Below are positions 44,762 to 52,853 of a DNA stretch of 59,870 bases, one piece after another. Every line of letters starts with the position of its first letter. Within the stretch, counting starts at the first letter, position 1. Where the stretch lies: assembly GCA_964409645.1 (NCBI GenBank), contig CAYPEK010000015.1, positions 1 to 59,870 of the forward strand, read 5' to 3'. This DNA is from CAYPEK01 sp964409645 (GTDB taxonomy: Bacteria; UBP15; UBA6099). Below the pieces are notes generated by a model. The model was not told the DNA's origin. It searched no databases and saw nothing but the letters and a program-made list of their open reading frames with translations. A program made the translations under genes and the position numbers.

Positions 44762-46693
44762 TTACTGTTCGAACAATCCGTATTCGTACAGCGTTTTGAT
44801 GATGTTGTCTATCTGTTTTTTAGGCAGATCTGATTCGGCGTATATCTTATCGAGTATGTTGCCGAGAGTCATGTTTGCTGCCGGCATGTCGATGAACGTA
44901 TTGAATTTTTCCGGGGTCAGAGGTTGGTACGCGTGGACAATAAACGAATAGCGATCCCACATAATAAAAAGATAAGAGTGATCCGGAGGGACTTTTACGG
45001 GAATCTTGTTCGGTTTATTAAAGAAGTCATCAAGAGAGTAAGAGAATTCGAAAGTTTTATAAGGTCTAAGCCTTACCGGGGCGTCCGGATTCAGCGGAGG
45101 CAATTCGGAAGGCACAGGCTGTTTCGGGCTGTTTGCAAAAAAATCGTGTTGGATTTTTCTGAGTGAGAGCAGTTCGGATAAAAATGCCAGAGCGTCCTCA
45201 TCCTCGATAAATTTCCGGTAGTACTTTTCGATGAATATCGTAATGTCGGTTTTAAGTCGAACTTCAATGTCGAAATCCGTCCTGCGAGTATAGTAGTCTT
45301 TCCACTCAGGGAAATATAGGTGGATGTTTTCCGCAATGTCAACGAGTTCGATGCCTTGACTCTGAAGAAATTCAGAATCCGGCTTGTGAATGAAACTGGT
45401 AAGTATTTTTAGATTTGTGACTAACTGATCGGCTTTCAGAAGTTCGTCATGGCTGAACGAATTACAATGGTGGAGGAAATGGGGCGGATCGGGATCAAAT
45501 ACAAGCTCGTATTCTTCCGGATGTGCATATAAATAGGTTCCCGGCAGAATCACCATTCTGCAGGAGAAGAATTTGTGCAACCCGGCTCTTACGCAGATGC
45601 TGAGAGTATTTTTGAAATCATTGTACGACTCTCCGGGAAGGAGATACATCGTTGTGAAGTTCATCCTGAAACGAGGATCGGATTCAAGTTTATAGTATTC
45701 CGCAAGCTTATCTATGTTTATTAGATGTCTTCCGATATTGTTGAGAGTGTTGTCTGAAAAAGTTTCTATCCCGATGGAAATGTCTCTGAATCCCGCGCGG
45801 TACATAAGATCGATCAAATTATCATCGATATGTTTTAAATGAAGAAAACCTCCGCTTGTAATATTACGGTGGTTGTTTTTCTCCAGAATTTTAAGTATCG
45901 ATATGAATCTGTTGGAGTTCAGGTCAAGCGCAGAATCGATGAAATGGATGTGTGTGATGTTTTTTGAATTCAGCAGAGTTTTCAGGTCTTCTTCCACTCG
46001 CTCCAACGGAAGTGTTCTGAACGAAGTCAGACAGTATGCGCAGTATTTGCAATCGTTGGGGCAGCCGCGGGATGATTCGTAAAAAACTTCTTTATGAATG
46101 GAATTGAGAAGGTTCGGTTTAAAGATGCGCGGAAGTTCAGTTGGTTTCAGAGGCTCGCACTGTTTATCATTAATAATGTTTTCATCGTTTAATCTGAACG
46201 AAAGTGCTGAGACGCTCTTCAAATCCGGTGTGTCGTGCGCGAGCTCTGCAAGGAGTTTTCTGAATGGCTCTTCGCCTTCTCCGACTACTATCATGTCGAT
46301 GCATTCGTATTTATTAAGTATGTAAGCGGGATCGAGGACTTCCGGCCCCCCGAGCAGTATGTATGTGTCGGGGCATTTCTTCTTAACTTCTTTGCATAAA
46401 GCAATAGTATCGTTGAAGTTCCAGATGTAGCATGAAAAACCTATCAGAAGAGGCTTTGTTCTTGTTATGCGCTCCATGAAAAGGTTTCGTTCGTGCTGAG
46501 TCGCTGCGGGGACGGGCTGGATGGGAAGAATACGATATTTGCTTCTGACGAATTCATCCGCATTCGCATATTCCGAGAGATATAGCAGCGCGAGACAGTT
46601 CCCGATATCAGCGCCGATAATCATCCTGTCGTGAAGCTCACTTTTTACTGTTGTCAGGATCACAGAATGTTTACTGTTTAAGCCGGCCACCAT
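44762..46693 (-). CDS. B12-binding radical SAM protein with C-terminal extension (gene 1)
   Basis: 643 residues and first in the operon, with AGGA six bases before ATG. The cobalamin domain has IGFSCYIWNFNDTIALCKEV and LLGGPEVLD, and the barrel has CPNDCKYC in YESSRGCPNDCKYCAYC. IGFSCYIWN and YESSRGCP are close to DUF4080 proteins. Paralogue motifs are FDPDPPHFLHHCNSFSHDE and VDIAENIHLYFPEWKDY. The added C terminus ends LGNILDKIYAESDLPKKQID then NIIKTLYEYGLFEQ, again winged-helix or PqqD-like. No precursor peptide gene is recognisable. Substrate unknown. Confidence 0.88.
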   Translation of the reverse strand: MVAGLNSKHSVILTTVKSELHDRMIIGADIGNCLALLYLSEYANADEFVRSKYRILPIQPVPAATQHERNLFMERITRTKPLLIGFSCYIWNFNDTIALCKEVKKKCPDTYILLGGPEVLDPAYILNKYECIDMIVVGEGEEPFRKLLAELAHDTPDLKSVSALSFRLNDENIINDKQCEPLKPTELPRIFKPNLLNSIHKEVFYESSRGCPNDCKYCAYCLTSFRTLPLERVEEDLKTLLNSKNITHIHFIDSALDLNSNRFISILKILEKNNHRNITSGGFLHLKHIDDNLIDLMYRAGFRDISIGIETFSDNTLNNIGRHLINIDKLAEYYKLESDPRFRMNFTTMYLLPGESYNDFKNTLSICVRAGLHKFFSCRMVILPGTYLYAHPEEYELVFDPDPPHFLHHCNSFSHDELLKADQLVTNLKILTSFIHKPDSEFLQSQGIELVDIAENIHLYFPEWKDYYTRRTDFDIEVRLKTDITIFIEKYYRKFIEDEDALAFLSELLSLRKIQHDFFANSPKQPVPSELPPLNPDAPVRLRPYKTFEFSYSLDDFFNKPNKIPVKVPPDHSYLFIMWDRYSFIVHAYQPLTPEKFNTFIDMPAANMTLGNILDKIYAESDLPKKQIDNIIKTLYEYGLFEQ

Positions 46694-46773
46694 AAATTAT
46701 CCTGTCAGATAATGACACCTTATTACGTTACCATGCGCATCGAGTGTCCCGCCAAAGAAGCTGATCAAGCACG

Positions 46774-46803
46774 ATTCTATTCCTGTGTTAAGACGTATGT
46801 CAA
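46774..46803 (-). promoter_or_regulatory. Promoter of the radical SAM operon
   Basis: On the minus strand, a perfect TTGACA (46803-46798) and TAGAAT (46779-46774, five of six) are 18 bases apart. Transcription would start near 46767, giving a leader of about 75 bases before the ATG at 46693. That is too short for a cobalamin riboswitch. Confidence 0.75.
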
Positions 46804-46845
46804 TGAATAATCAATAACAATTCGTATCTTTTTAGAGAAATGTTA

Positions 46846-48603
46846 CTAAATTTTATGAATAGGAAAAGCGTACTTTTCCAAATAAGCGATTATGCGGTTT
46901 GCTTCCGCGCGGGCTTCGGCTATTTTTACCGATGAAACGAAAGGATAGGAATCGCGCAGAGAAACTCCATGGACCTCTGAAGCCGACATCATCGAACCGG
47001 CCAGCCCGAAATAGTCTCCGGCGGGTTCCGCGTCGTGGAGAGCCGCCCATGCAAGTGTCCAGTCGCGCGCAATGTTGTCCGAGTTGTACCCGCCCGCGCC
47101 TAACATCATCAGTTTCGGCGACATCTTTCTTATCTCAAGTATTGTGTCCACATATACGTTGTTAGTCAGTGACAGATGGGACAACGGATCGGTGTACATC
47201 GTATCGACGCCGATGCTCGCGACGCACACGTCCGCTTTGAAACTTTCCGCGAGGGGAATTGCGACCCGTTTGAACGCTTCTTTGTATATCGTATCTTCCG
47301 TTCCGGGCGACAGTGGAATGTTTATGTTGTAACCGTAGCCCGCGCCTTCGCCCAGCTCGTTCTCGAATCCGGAGTTCCATGGAAAAAGCGTTCGACCGGA
47401 TTCGTGAATTGATATGTTTAGCACACGCGGATCGTCGTAGAAAGCGAATTGCACGCCGTCGCCGTGATGGGCGTCGATGTCGATATAAAGGGTGCGCAGC
47501 CCTTTCTGGAGGAGGTATTTTATTCCGAGCACAATGTCGTTGACGTAGCAGAAGCCGCCCGCGAAATCCGGGCCTCCATGATGGAATCCTCCCGTCGGAC
47601 TGAAAACGAGATTGACATTCGGGTGATTGTGAAGAATGTCCACGCCCATTATGGTCGCGCCGCTGGCGAGCAGCGAATATTCGAGCAGCCCTTTGATAAT
47701 CGGATTGTCTCCGGTGCCAAGGCCGTACTCCAGCATTTTCGGAATAAAAGCGCCCTGCGACGCCATCTCAAGGTAATAGATATATTTTTGATCGTGGAAA
47801 GCGAGAAGCGTTTCCTTTTCGAGAGGCTCCGGCTCAAGGATCTGCGTGTTCGGAAGATTTGTCAGGTTGTATCTTTCGAGCAACTTGAAAACGAGGCTCG
47901 ATCGCGCGGATGAAAAAGGATGCCCGGGTGAAAATTTGAAGTCGTTGAACTTGTCGGAATACATCAGGATCGACTTTGTGTCCGACTTAATAAATTGCCC
48001 GTGGGCAAATGCCGGCGCTTTGACTTCAACGTCCGGCCGTGGGGCGGGCGCCAGTTTGGACGACAGATCGAGCGTTGTGTCCACGCCCGAAAGGTTTAAT
48101 TCGAGTTCGATCTCGTTTTTTTCATGGTATGTGATTACGAAACCGAGCTTGTGGTATATCTTCAGGACGCGGTTGTTGTTTCTTTCCTCGTACGTCCAGA
48201 TTTTTTCGAAACCGAGATTCTTTGCGGCCACTATGAGGATGTTGGCCATTACCGTTCCGATGCCTCTGTTCTGGAATTCGTTATGAACGAAGACGCCGAG
48301 TTCCGCGACCGGTTTATCCTGCATCGGAAATACGGAGCCGAGCGCAACGATCCTTCCGCCGATCTCCGCTTTGAGATTAACCCCGAGACGGAGCGTGTTT
48401 TTAATCCACTCCATTCTCGCGAATCTATCCAGAGGCGGCAATCCCTGAATAGAGGCTTTTGGCTCGAATGTTTCGTACATTTCGATCAGGGGATGAAGAT
48501 CGCTGTTTCCGGCCGGCGAGAATATGACGGCTTGGCGGTTCTTGTCGAGCGCAATATAAGGCCAGAAGTTCAGGTTTTCAAACTTATTGAGAAAATCAAG
48601 CAT
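46846..48603 (-). CDS. GNAT acetyltransferase fused to histone-deacetylase-type domain
   Basis: 585 residues with two enzyme domains. Residues about 25-170 are a GNAT acetyltransferase (ELGVFVHNEFQNRGIGTVMA with the QxxGxG acetyl-CoA loop at about 111-116; WTYEERNNNRVLKIYHKLGF). Residues about 205-585 are a class I HDAC/AcuC-like deacetylase: the His pair in GGFHHGG (341-342), the zinc ligands of DIDAHHGDG (377 and 379), Asp467 in GVDTMYTDPL and the catalytic Tyr506 in GAGGYNSDNIARDW are all present. Both halves look active. It could acetylate and deacetylate one target, as AcuA and AcuC do on acetyl-CoA synthetase; that is inference. It stands upstream of the radical SAM operon on the same strand. 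Confidence 0.9.
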   Translation of the reverse strand: MLDFLNKFENLNFWPYIALDKNRQAVIFSPAGNSDLHPLIEMYETFEPKASIQGLPPLDRFARMEWIKNTLRLGVNLKAEIGGRIVALGSVFPMQDKPVAELGVFVHNEFQNRGIGTVMANILIVAAKNLGFEKIWTYEERNNNRVLKIYHKLGFVITYHEKNEIELELNLSGVDTTLDLSSKLAPAPRPDVEVKAPAFAHGQFIKSDTKSILMYSDKFNDFKFSPGHPFSSARSSLVFKLLERYNLTNLPNTQILEPEPLEKETLLAFHDQKYIYYLEMASQGAFIPKMLEYGLGTGDNPIIKGLLEYSLLASGATIMGVDILHNHPNVNLVFSPTGGFHHGGPDFAGGFCYVNDIVLGIKYLLQKGLRTLYIDIDAHHGDGVQFAFYDDPRVLNISIHESGRTLFPWNSGFENELGEGAGYGYNINIPLSPGTEDTIYKEAFKRVAIPLAESFKADVCVASIGVDTMYTDPLSHLSLTNNVYVDTILEIRKMSPKLMMLGAGGYNSDNIARDWTLAWAALHDAEPAGDYFGLAGSMMSASEVHGVSLRDSYPFVSSVKIAEARAEANRIIAYLEKYAFPIHKI

Positions 48604-48663
48604 AGGCGCCTGACCATTTCCGTTGGGCTGAATTTCATGCCCATGCGGGTTGCTGTTATCACA

Positions 48664-48692
48664 ATATTAATACATTAAATGTTACTTAACAA
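48664..48692 (-). promoter_or_regulatory. Possible promoter for the GNAT-deacetylase gene
   Basis: On the minus strand TTGTTA (48692-48687) and TAATAT (48669-48664) are 17 bases apart in an AT-rich segment. Both are four of six to consensus. Confidence 0.4.
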
Positions 48693-48735
48693 TAGCGTTA
48701 TAGTTCCGGCGATGCAGATGCGGCCCCGTCAGGGG

Positions 48736-50211
48736 TTACTTTATACTTTCGCCGTTGACGCATCTCATTGCGACTATTCCGTGTTCGATAGCTATGATCT
48801 TATAGTCATCGCCCACGATTTTCTGGACAAAATCGAGCACCTCTGGGTTGAGGCGGCTGACGTTTTTATCTCCTGCGTAAATTTCTTCCAAACCGTTCTG
48901 AAGGAGCGATTCTTCAATGATAAGGAACTTGGGCGGGTTCCGCTTCAAATCCCGAATAAATACTTCGCGAACCGGTTTCCCGTGGAAAGTCGTTGATGAA
49001 AAAAGAGGGTCGATCACAGGTGTTGTCGATGAAGCGCTCCTGTCGGCAAGAACGTATATGAGCGCTGACCGGCCCCATACCTGAATTCTGTCGGACGGTG
49101 TTGTGTTTTTAGTAATAACGTTGGCTATTACGGCTTCGTCCGAAAAATCGCGTCCATGATTGTCGTGGCTGTGATGCGGCGCCACGGCGTGAACCGCAAT
49201 TCCCGCAAAACTCATGAAAAAAAGAATGAAGATTATTCTTGTTTGTTTATCGTGAGCTGACTTTTCCAGATGTCCTTGAATCTTTCCGGAAATAATGACG
49301 GATGCCGGAATCAGCGCCGGCAGGAAGAAAGCGGCGGTTGTCTTCCCACTAATGGCGAGGAAAGCGGTTTCGATTGCCAGCCAGAAAAAAAATATCGATT
49401 CGGATTTGTTTTTGTCCGACGACTTCTTGAAAAACAGAGCAGCAAGAGGAGATAGCAGCAACAGTATTTTAAGTGCCGACAGTTTATCCGTGAAAATAGA
49501 AAGCAGAATATCATCGGACAGATGATTTGCTAAATAGTTATGAGTGAATTCCGAAAGAGACCCGAAGTTGTGAAAAAACAATAATATGAAGAGAGCAAAA
49601 ATCAATAAGAACGAAGTTGCAAACGCAATTCTGTACCTGTTGAATAAAACAAGCCCGATTGGAAGGAGCATAAGTTCGCGGGGAAGACAGCAGGCCGCCG
49701 CGCCGGCTGCAACAGCGGAAATTATTGAAAACGCTGTGCCTTTATTCTTTGCGCGTTCGCCGAAAAACAAAAATGCAGCCGTGAACGGGAACGCCCAGAC
49801 TGGCGGCTCGTTTGCGCCGCCGAGGGCGGTCAGAGCGAGAGCGCAGAACCCGATCCATGCCGAAACGATCGCCGCTGTTTTTCTTTTGAAATTTCTTTCG
49901 ATAAAGAACCTGAACATCAAAAAAACACCTGCGGCGATAGCGAATATTTCGAGAGTGAAAACACTCCATAAAGAATTGCAAATTTTGAGGGCTATTGCGT
50001 CCAATACGAAAATAGCCGAAAGAGAATTGTTCCAAGATGCGGCGCCTCGCAGAAACTGTTGGGCGGAGTACAATGATAAAGAAGAAGAGGGATGGCCCGT
50101 CGATAGAATATTTTCAGCACGAAGGAGCAGGGCGACCAGCATCCCCGCAACCAGCAGAATAGCCGTCTGCTGCTGCGGATTGAGAGAAGATTTTCCGCCT
50201 ATCGACTTCAT
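48736..50211 (-). CDS. Polytopic membrane protein, PMT/GT-C-like
   Basis: 491 residues. Around ten hydrophobic helices occupy residues about 15-340, and a soluble C-terminal domain (about 345-491) follows, with a His/Asp-rich stretch, HHSHDNHGRDF, right after the last helix. The layout resembles the dolichyl-phosphate-mannose and ArnT-like glycosyltransferases. The usual DE motif after the first helix is not evident (LLLRAENILSTGHP instead), so activity cannot be assumed. It is the first gene of the minus-strand block that includes the GNAT-deacetylase and the radical SAM genes. Confidence 0.7.
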   Translation of the reverse strand: MKSIGGKSSLNPQQQTAILLVAGMLVALLLRAENILSTGHPSSSLSLYSAQQFLRGAASWNNSLSAIFVLDAIALKICNSLWSVFTLEIFAIAAGVFLMFRFFIERNFKRKTAAIVSAWIGFCALALTALGGANEPPVWAFPFTAAFLFFGERAKNKGTAFSIISAVAAGAAACCLPRELMLLPIGLVLFNRYRIAFATSFLLIFALFILLFFHNFGSLSEFTHNYLANHLSDDILLSIFTDKLSALKILLLLSPLAALFFKKSSDKNKSESIFFFWLAIETAFLAISGKTTAAFFLPALIPASVIISGKIQGHLEKSAHDKQTRIIFILFFMSFAGIAVHAVAPHHSHDNHGRDFSDEAVIANVITKNTTPSDRIQVWGRSALIYVLADRSASSTTPVIDPLFSSTTFHGKPVREVFIRDLKRNPPKFLIIEESLLQNGLEEIYAGDKNVSRLNPEVLDFVQKIVGDDYKIIAIEHGIVAMRCVNGESIK

Positions 50212-50300
50212 TATGTTAATAATATCACCTTTTGATCCATTTTATTCTCCCGTCGGGAGTGCAGTCAAACCTGATAAAACCGGATAACGCGGCTGATATC

Positions 50301-50329
50301 TTGACACGGAGAATGCGAATGATTAAACT
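50301..50329 (+). promoter_or_regulatory. Promoter of the tRNA-Ile gene
   Basis: A perfect TTGACA (50301-50306) and TAAACT (50324-50329, four of six) are 17 bases apart, placing the start about seven bases before the tRNA. Confidence 0.7.
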
Positions 50330-50342
50330 TTTTCAGTCTTGA

Positions 50343-50416
50343 GGGTGATTAGCTCAGTTGGTTAGAGCGCATCCCTGATAAGGATGAGGTCCGCAGTTCG
50401 ACTCTGCGATCACCCA
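50343..50416 (+). tRNA. tRNA-Ile (anticodon GAT)
   Basis: A complete cloverleaf. Acceptor stem GGGTGAT (50343-50349) pairs with ATCACCC (50409-50415); the D stem GCTC/GAGC, the anticodon stem CATCC/GGATG with loop CTGATAA (anticodon GAT at 50377-50379) and the TTCGACT T loop are all present. The discriminator is A, and CCA is not encoded. It is a single tRNA with its own promoter and terminator, not part of a ribosomal RNA operon here. Confidence 0.96.
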
Positions 50417-50420
50417 AGAA

Positions 50421-50446
50421 AAGCCCTTCGCACGAAGGGCTTTTTT
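50421..50446 (+). terminator. Rho-independent terminator of tRNA-Ile
   Basis: AAGCCCTTC (50421-50429) pairs perfectly with GAAGGGCTT (50434-50442) around a four-base loop, followed by a T run. Confidence 0.92.
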
Positions 50447-50473
50447 GTTTGTCCGGCAAATCTCTGAACAAAT

Positions 50474-51724
50474 TCACTTTGAGGTGAGCATGTCGGCGAT
50501 GATGCGGGCGAGTTCGTCCGCGATCGCGAGTTTGCTCATGAGGGGTGTTGCTTTCATCGCGATGCGCGTGCCGTCAACTTCTTTTGTTTCCCAGTCTTCG
50601 GGCTCGGCAGCCGCCTTTGCCGGTCGGACGAACATGACGCGGTTGTTGTCCGAAGCGAATCCGGCGTCCGTTGCCCGGACGTCGTTAAGAACTATCATAT
50701 CCAGTTTTTTGCGGGCAAGTTTGCCGACCGCGTTTTTGATGTGGTCGTTGGTCTCGGCGGCAAAGCCTATCAGCAACTGGTCGGGTTGTTTCGCCGCCGC
50801 GAGGTTCGCAAGTATGTCCTGAGTGCGGGTCAGCTCGATTGTCAGTCCCGCGCCGTCGGAGGATTTCTTGATTTTAGATTCACTCACCGCTGCGGGCGTG
50901 TAATCCGCGACCGCGGCCGCCTTTATTATCACATCCATATCCGCCGCGCACGACATCACCGCGTCGTTCATCTGGGCGGCGGACTCCACCGGAACGAATT
51001 TCACGTCGAACGGCGGCATGAGAGATGACGCGCCGGAGATGAGCGTGACGTCCGCTCCGTATCGTTGCAGCATGTCGGCGATCGCGAATCCCATTTTGCC
51101 GGATGAGCGGTTTGATATGAAGCGTACCGGGTCGATCCGCTCGCGAGTGGCGCCCGCCGTGACGAGTATTTTTTTGCCGGCGAGTGCGGTCTGATCGCGA
51201 ACGAGGAGTTTCGCCTGTTCGAAGATTTCCTCAGGCTCCGCCATTCTTCCGGGGCCTTCCGCGCCGCATGCAAGCCAACCGATTCCCGGCTCGCAGACGT
51301 GGCCGCCGCGAGAGCGCAGTATTTTCAGGTTATGCTGGGTTGTGGCGTCGATGTACATTGCGTTGTTCATCGACGGCGCGACGAGCACCGGGCATTTGAC
51401 GGTGATGTAAGTTGTCGAGAGAAGGTTGTCGGCGACACCGTTTGCGAATTTCGCGATGGTGTTGGCGGTTGCGGGGGCGACGACGAACATGTCGGCCCAG
51501 CTCGCCAGATTGATGTGTTCAATGGAATTCCGCTCGTCGAACATTTCGCAGTAAACGGGGCTGCATGTGAGCGCTTCGAGAGTCACGCGCGTGACGAACT
51601 CGAAAGCGTGCTGAGTGGCAACCACTTTCACTTCGATGCCGTTTTTTTGAAAAAGGCGTATGAGGAGCGGCGATTTGTATGCGGCTATGCCACCGGTTAC
51701 TCCAAGGAGGAGACGGCAGCCCAT
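50474..51724 (-). CDS. coaBC: Phosphopantothenoylcysteine decarboxylase / phosphopantothenate--cysteine ligase
   Basis: 416 residues with the CoaC flavoprotein domain first and CoaB second. CoaC has LLGVTGGIAAYKSPLL, HINLASWAD with the active-site His, APSMNNAMY and the substrate-clamp loop LACGAEGPGRMAEPEE; CoaB has ILVTAGATRERIDPVRFISN and the KIKK segment. It converts phosphopantothenate and cysteine to phosphopantetheine for CoA in the cytoplasm. It is the last gene of remA-gmk-rpoZ-coaBC, starting three bases after the rpoZ stop. Confidence 0.96.
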   Translation of the reverse strand: MGCRLLLGVTGGIAAYKSPLLIRLFQKNGIEVKVVATQHAFEFVTRVTLEALTCSPVYCEMFDERNSIEHINLASWADMFVVAPATANTIAKFANGVADNLLSTTYITVKCPVLVAPSMNNAMYIDATTQHNLKILRSRGGHVCEPGIGWLACGAEGPGRMAEPEEIFEQAKLLVRDQTALAGKKILVTAGATRERIDPVRFISNRSSGKMGFAIADMLQRYGADVTLISGASSLMPPFDVKFVPVESAAQMNDAVMSCAADMDVIIKAAAVADYTPAAVSESKIKKSSDGAGLTIELTRTQDILANLAAAKQPDQLLIGFAAETNDHIKNAVGKLARKKLDMIVLNDVRATDAGFASDNNRVMFVRPAKAAAEPEDWETKEVDGTRIAMKATPLMSKLAIADELARIIADMLTSK

Positions 51725-51727
51725 CGC

Positions 51728-52114
51728 TTACTCGTCCACTTCGTAGTCGCCGGTGGATTCGTCGAAGCTCATGAATTCCTCTTCGAATTCCATCGGCTCG
51801 ATGTCGATCGCTTCTTCGTCGTCGAAGTCGAAATCCGTGTCGAGGTTGATCATTTCGTCGAAGGCGATGGCTTCGGCTTCTTCGCCCAACAATTCCGGTT
51901 CCGTCACATCGGCGCCGCTCGAGTATCCGACATAGCCCTCTGATATCTCTTCGAGCGCGACCTGAAGCGGGTGCTTGCTGCGTGTCTTGATATAGACTTC
52001 GACGCCGTCGTTGATCTGGCGCGCGCGCATGGCGGCGACGTTTACCAACGTGTATTTATTACCAATGAAATCCGTGAATTCAGCATCGGTTGAAAAAGAC
52101 TCGAAATTGGACAT
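51728..52114 (-). CDS. rpoZ: RNA polymerase omega subunit with acidic tail
   Basis: 128 residues. KYTLVNVAAMRARQINDG and HPLQVALEEISEGYV match the omega N-terminal helices and the RARQ motif that clamp beta-prime. The last about 60 residues are an extra tail dominated by Asp and Glu, not part of the conserved fold. Its ATG overlaps the gmk stop by one base (TAATG), so the two are coupled. It helps assemble RNA polymerase. Confidence 0.88.
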   Translation of the reverse strand: MSNFESFSTDAEFTDFIGNKYTLVNVAAMRARQINDGVEVYIKTRSKHPLQVALEEISEGYVGYSSGADVTEPELLGEEAEAIAFDEMINLDTDFDFDDEEAIDIEPMEFEEEFMSFDESTGDYEVDE

Positions 52115-52773
52115 TATCCTTCCCCCTGACTTGAATCGGGTGCTTTTCCTTTAGCACTCGAAGGCACGCGGCATCTTTCCGCAAACATTATACTTATAAC
52201 TGTTTTTACGCATTCGTCAAGATTATCGTTAATAACGCAGAAGTCGTATTCGGTTAGAAAGGCGAGTTCCCGGCGGGCCGTATTCATGCGAATTTCTATC
52301 TCGTTGCGAAGCGCGTCGCCGGTGAGCGCCGACGGCCGGTTCTCGAGCCGCGCGCGAAAAACATCCGGCGGCGCGGTGATGAAGATCAGCACCGCATCCG
52401 GGTGGGCGGCCCTCACGTTGAGCGCGCCCTGCACGTCGATTTCGAGGTAAAGGTCTTTTCCGGCTGAGAACGCGCGCTCGATGTTCGACCGGGGTGTTCC
52501 GTAAACGTGGTCGTGGACCTGCGCCCATTCGAGGAATTCGCCGGCGGCCGCCATGCTGTCAAATTTTTCCTGAGTAACGAAGAAATAATTGACGCCTTCC
52601 CGCTCACCCGGCCGGGGAGGGCGTGTCGTAGCGGAAATCGAGTATGCGACCGACTCCTTGATTTCCGGCGTTTTGAATAGCTCGGCTGTTACCGTCGATT
52701 TGCCGACCCCGCTGGGGCCAGACACCACAAACAATCTGTGTTCTCTTTTGAAAGGTAGTTCAAACATGTTCAT
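52114..52773 (-). CDS. gmk: Guanylate kinase
   Basis: 219 residues. The P-loop is VVSGPSGVGKSTV; SYSISATTRPPRPGEREGVNYFF binds GMP, and VILIFITAPP-like and TAR-type segments with DAVLIFITAPP and NTARRELAFLTEYDF complete the fold. It converts GMP to GDP. No Shine-Dalgarno sequence is visible before the ATG; a second ATG at 52767 is equally possible. A TATAAT on the minus strand lies just upstream (52789-52784). The remA-gmk-rpoZ-coaBC order is widely conserved. Confidence 0.95.
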   Translation of the reverse strand: MNMFELPFKREHRLFVVSGPSGVGKSTVTAELFKTPEIKESVAYSISATTRPPRPGEREGVNYFFVTQEKFDSMAAAGEFLEWAQVHDHVYGTPRSNIERAFSAGKDLYLEIDVQGALNVRAAHPDAVLIFITAPPDVFRARLENRPSALTGDALRNEIEIRMNTARRELAFLTEYDFCVINDNLDECVKTVISIMFAERCRVPSSAKGKAPDSSQGEG

Positions 52774-52853
52774 TCACGGTCATATTATACATAAAAACGA
52801 GTTTTATCAAAAGGAAATTTGTGGAAAGGCAAATCGCGGTAAACGCACCGGGA

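Noticed and set aside
46733..46810. A 25-codon plus-strand open frame (starting MRIECPAKEADQ) in the region upstream of the radical SAM operon, considered as a precursor peptide
   Set aside because: It has no ribosome-binding site, lies on the opposite strand and overlaps the -10/-35 elements of the operon promoter.
46694..46845. Cobalamin riboswitch before the B12 radical SAM operon
   Set aside because: The predicted leader is about 75 bases and has no B12-box-like core.
50343..50416. tRNA-Ile as an integration site
   Set aside because: No duplicated 3' end or integrase gene is found nearby.
52151..52159. TTAGCACTC, half of a CIRCE heat-shock operator
   Set aside because: The matching GAGTGCTAA half is absent and the site is inside the gmk coding region.
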